From assembly GCA_001786805.1 (NCBI GenBank), contig MFTJ01000045.1, positions 23,407 through 30,829 of the forward strand: a stretch of DNA of 7,423 nucleotides, written 5' to 3'. Below are positions 5,816 through 7,423 of the stretch, piece after piece; the stretch's first letter is position 1, and each line of letters starts with the position of its first letter. The translations under genes and the position numbers were made by a program. The stretch is from Candidatus Nomurabacteria bacterium RIFCSPHIGHO2_01_FULL_39_10 (GTDB lineage Bacteria > Patescibacteriota > Minisyncoccia > Phycocordibacterales > UBA9973). Below the pieces are notes generated by a model. It was not told the DNA's origin. It searched no databases and worked only from the letters and a program-made list of their open reading frames with translations.

Positions 5816-5828
5816 TACTTCTAACGGG

Positions 5829-7423
5829 ATGGATTTACCCGAATTACCTCTAAATAAAGACCTGACATATATTGGGATAACCACTTATCGGGATAAGAAT
5901 CAGCTTTTTGGCATCAAGCGCAAAGATCGGCGTCAGCATGTTTATATGCTCGGAAAGTCCGGCACCGGTAAATCCGTCTTGATGTTCAACATGATTATTC
6001 AGAACATCCGAAATGGAGACGGAGTCTGCATGGTTGACCCGCACGGAGAAAATGTCGAAGCAGTTCTTTCCGCCATCCCGCCGGAGCGCGTCAAGGATGT
6101 GATTTATTTCAATCCCGCCGATGCCGACCATCATATCGGTTTCAATGTTTTGGAATTAATTGATCCGCAATACAAGCACTTGGTGGCTTCTGGCCTTATG
6201 GGAATTTTTACCAAAATTTGGGCGAACGCGTGGAGCGCGCGAATGGAATATATTTTGAACAACGCGATTTTGGCTTTGCTTGACACTCCGGGTACGACCT
6301 TGCTCGGAATCCCGCGCATGTTGGTGGATAAAGATTACCGCCAGAAAATAATTTCCAATTTAAAAGATCCCGTTATCAAAGCTTTCTGGGTTCATGAATA
6401 CGAAGCTTGGCAAGATAAATTTAGAAACGAAGCCATCGCGCCGATTCAAAACAAAGTTGGGCAGTTTCTTTCCACCAGCATCATCCGCAATGTTGTCGGT
6501 CAGTCCAAAAGCACCATCAACATCTTTGACATGATGAACGACGGCAAGATTTTCCTTGTGAATGTTTCCAAGGGACGCATCGGCGAAGACAACTCTGGGC
6601 TTCTCGGTGGAATGATTATTACCAAAATCCAGCTAGCCGCCATGGAACGCGTGCGTATTCCCGAAGAATCCCGCCGGGACTTTTATCTTTTCGTGGACGA
6701 ATTCCAAAATTTCGTGACGGACGCTTTTGCTGGCATTTTGTCGGAAGCCCGTAAATATAGATTGAATCTGACCGTGGCTCACCAATACACCGCCCAGCTT
6801 GTGGCGGATAAAAGTTCCGCGGTGCGAGACGCTGTCTTCGGCAATGTGGGCACTACGATAATTTTCAGAGTTGGTGCGGAAGACGCAGAATTTTTAGAAC
6901 CCGAATTTGAACCGGAGTTTGTTCCGCAGGACATAGTGAATTTGCCGAACTATAAAATATATCTGAAATTAATGATAGATGGCGTAACCTCTCGCCCTTT
7001 TTCCGCCAAAACTTTACCGCCTTTGGTGAAGACAGGCGACAAGAAGGTTGAGGAAGAGGTAATACGTTCTTCCCGGGCGTTGTATTGCCGTCCGAAAGCA
7101 GTAGTGGAAAGAGAGATAAATGACTGGAGCGGAATGTCTCTTGGCGATGACAACAATACCAGTAGCGGAGCCTTGGAAAAATTCCCCGCGGTCTGCTCGC
7201 TTTGTAAAAAAGAAACGACTGTTCCTTTCAAGCCCGACCCCGGACGCGCTGTTTATTGTAAAGACTGTATCGCCAAAATAAAGTCAGGTGAAGTGAAGGT
7301 GGAAAAGACTTCGGAAAACCAAATCAAACATGACGAAGTTACTTTTTTTAAACCACTGGCGGATTTGGGCATAGAATTTGAAAAGAAAGATAGAGGTCAT
7401 GTGGAAGAGGCAAACAGGCATCC
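5829..7423 (+). CDS. T4SS/conjugation-type DNA transfer ATPase with C-terminal CxxC tail (3' partial)
   Basis: An open frame of 531 codons runs off the right edge. It encodes a RecA-fold ATPase of the VirD4/TraD/HerA-like group (often annotated as type IV secretory system conjugative DNA transfer protein), which powers DNA or protein movement through a channel. Walker A is GKSGTGKS at residues 42-49. VDPHGENVEAVL and IYFNPADADHHIGFNVLE follow. IAPIQNKVGQFLSTSIIRN and LVNVSKGRIGEDNSGLLGG are in the middle, Walker B is FYLFVDEFQNF with D290/E291, and RKYRLNLTVAHQYTAQL follows as the sensor region. A zinc-ribbon-like C456-x2-C459 and C477-x2-C480 lies near the end. Unlike VirD4 proteins, no membrane segment precedes Walker A. 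The start is fixed by an in-frame TAA at 5805; ATG 5829 is the first start after it. No Shine-Dalgarno is seen, and the start abuts the MITE-like element. Partner genes lie outside the window. Confidence 0.88.
   Translation, partial: MDLPELPLNKDLTYIGITTYRDKNQLFGIKRKDRRQHVYMLGKSGTGKSVLMFNMIIQNIRNGDGVCMVDPHGENVEAVLSAIPPERVKDVIYFNPADADHHIGFNVLELIDPQYKHLVASGLMGIFTKIWANAWSARMEYILNNAILALLDTPGTTLLGIPRMLVDKDYRQKIISNLKDPVIKAFWVHEYEAWQDKFRNEAIAPIQNKVGQFLSTSIIRNVVGQSKSTINIFDMMNDGKIFLVNVSKGRIGEDNSGLLGGMIITKIQLAAMERVRIPEESRRDFYLFVDEFQNFVTDAFAGILSEARKYRLNLTVAHQYTAQLVADKSSAVRDAVFGNVGTTIIFRVGAEDAEFLEPEFEPEFVPQDIVNLPNYKIYLKLMIDGVTSRPFSAKTLPPLVKTGDKKVEEEVIRSSRALYCRPKAVVEREINDWSGMSLGDDNNTSSGALEKFPAVCSLCKKETTVPFKPDPGRAVYCKDCIAKIKSGEVKVEKTSENQIKHDEVTFFKPLADLGIEFEKKDRGHVEEANRH

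Larger units (their letters stand above)
5710..5828. mobile_element. 119-bp MITE-like element with 12-bp terminal inverted repeats
   Basis: The ends CCCGTTAGAAGT (5710-5721) and ACTTCTAACGGG (5817-5828) are perfect inverted repeats. They are flanked by a perfect direct repeat, ATGGAT at 5704-5709 and at 5829-5834, which looks like a 6-bp target-site duplication. Inside are further nested pairs: 5730-5744 with 5775-5796 (15 bp with a 7-nt bulge), 5751-5756 with 5767-5772, and a side hairpin at 5798-5815. There is no coding sequence, so any transposition would depend on an enzyme supplied elsewhere. The right-hand direct repeat forms codons 1-2 of the ATPase gene. I cannot assign a transposon family. 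A regulatory cruciform without mobility is the alternative. Confidence 0.6.

Overview
The window looks like a chromosomal segment from a Patescibacteria / Candidate Phyla Radiation bacterium, probably near Parcubacteria. This is inferred from gene content: a very cysteine-rich multi-repeat protein of a type I associate with that group, a PaaX-like regulator with a Cas2-like C-terminal half, and a transfer-type ATPase with a C-terminal CxxC/CxxC tail. No gene is preceded by a convincing Shine-Dalgarno sequence. All four visible stop codons are TAA and no gene needs TGA to be read as an amino acid. No database search was possible.

Layout. Positions 1-111 hold two hairpins, the second a bidirectional terminator, and an extended -10 promoter that would give grpE an almost leaderless mRNA. 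grpE (112-714, +) is followed by an AT-rich imperfect palindrome and a 715-residue cysteine-rich protein of unknown function (746-2893, +). A 119-bp imperfect inverted repeat fills the gap to the convergent regulator gene (3022-3591, -). An 87-bp divergent intergenic region leads to dnaK (3679-5610, +). After dnaK come a small hairpin, an intrinsic terminator, and a 119-bp MITE-like element (5710-5828) carrying its own promoter. A conjugation/T4SS-type ATPase gene starts directly at the element's right end (5829) and runs off the window.

How the genes relate. DnaK and its nucleotide exchange factor GrpE form a chaperone locus, but they are separated by two unrelated genes; no dnaJ or hrcA and no CIRCE operator is seen. 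The PaaX-like protein is divergent from dnaK and could act on the shared intergenic region, which is inference only. The ATPase appears to be a separate transcription unit.

Best candidates for something undescribed: (1) the 119-bp element at 5710-5828, with perfect 12-bp terminal inverted repeats flanked by a perfect 6-bp direct repeat ATGGAT, whose right copy is the first two codons of the ATPase gene; (2) a perfect 21-bp-arm palindrome embedded in frame in the DNA-binding domain of the regulator; (3) the 119-bp branched inverted repeat between the convergent genes; (4) the triplicated cysteine-rich protein bracketed by related N- and C-terminal modules.
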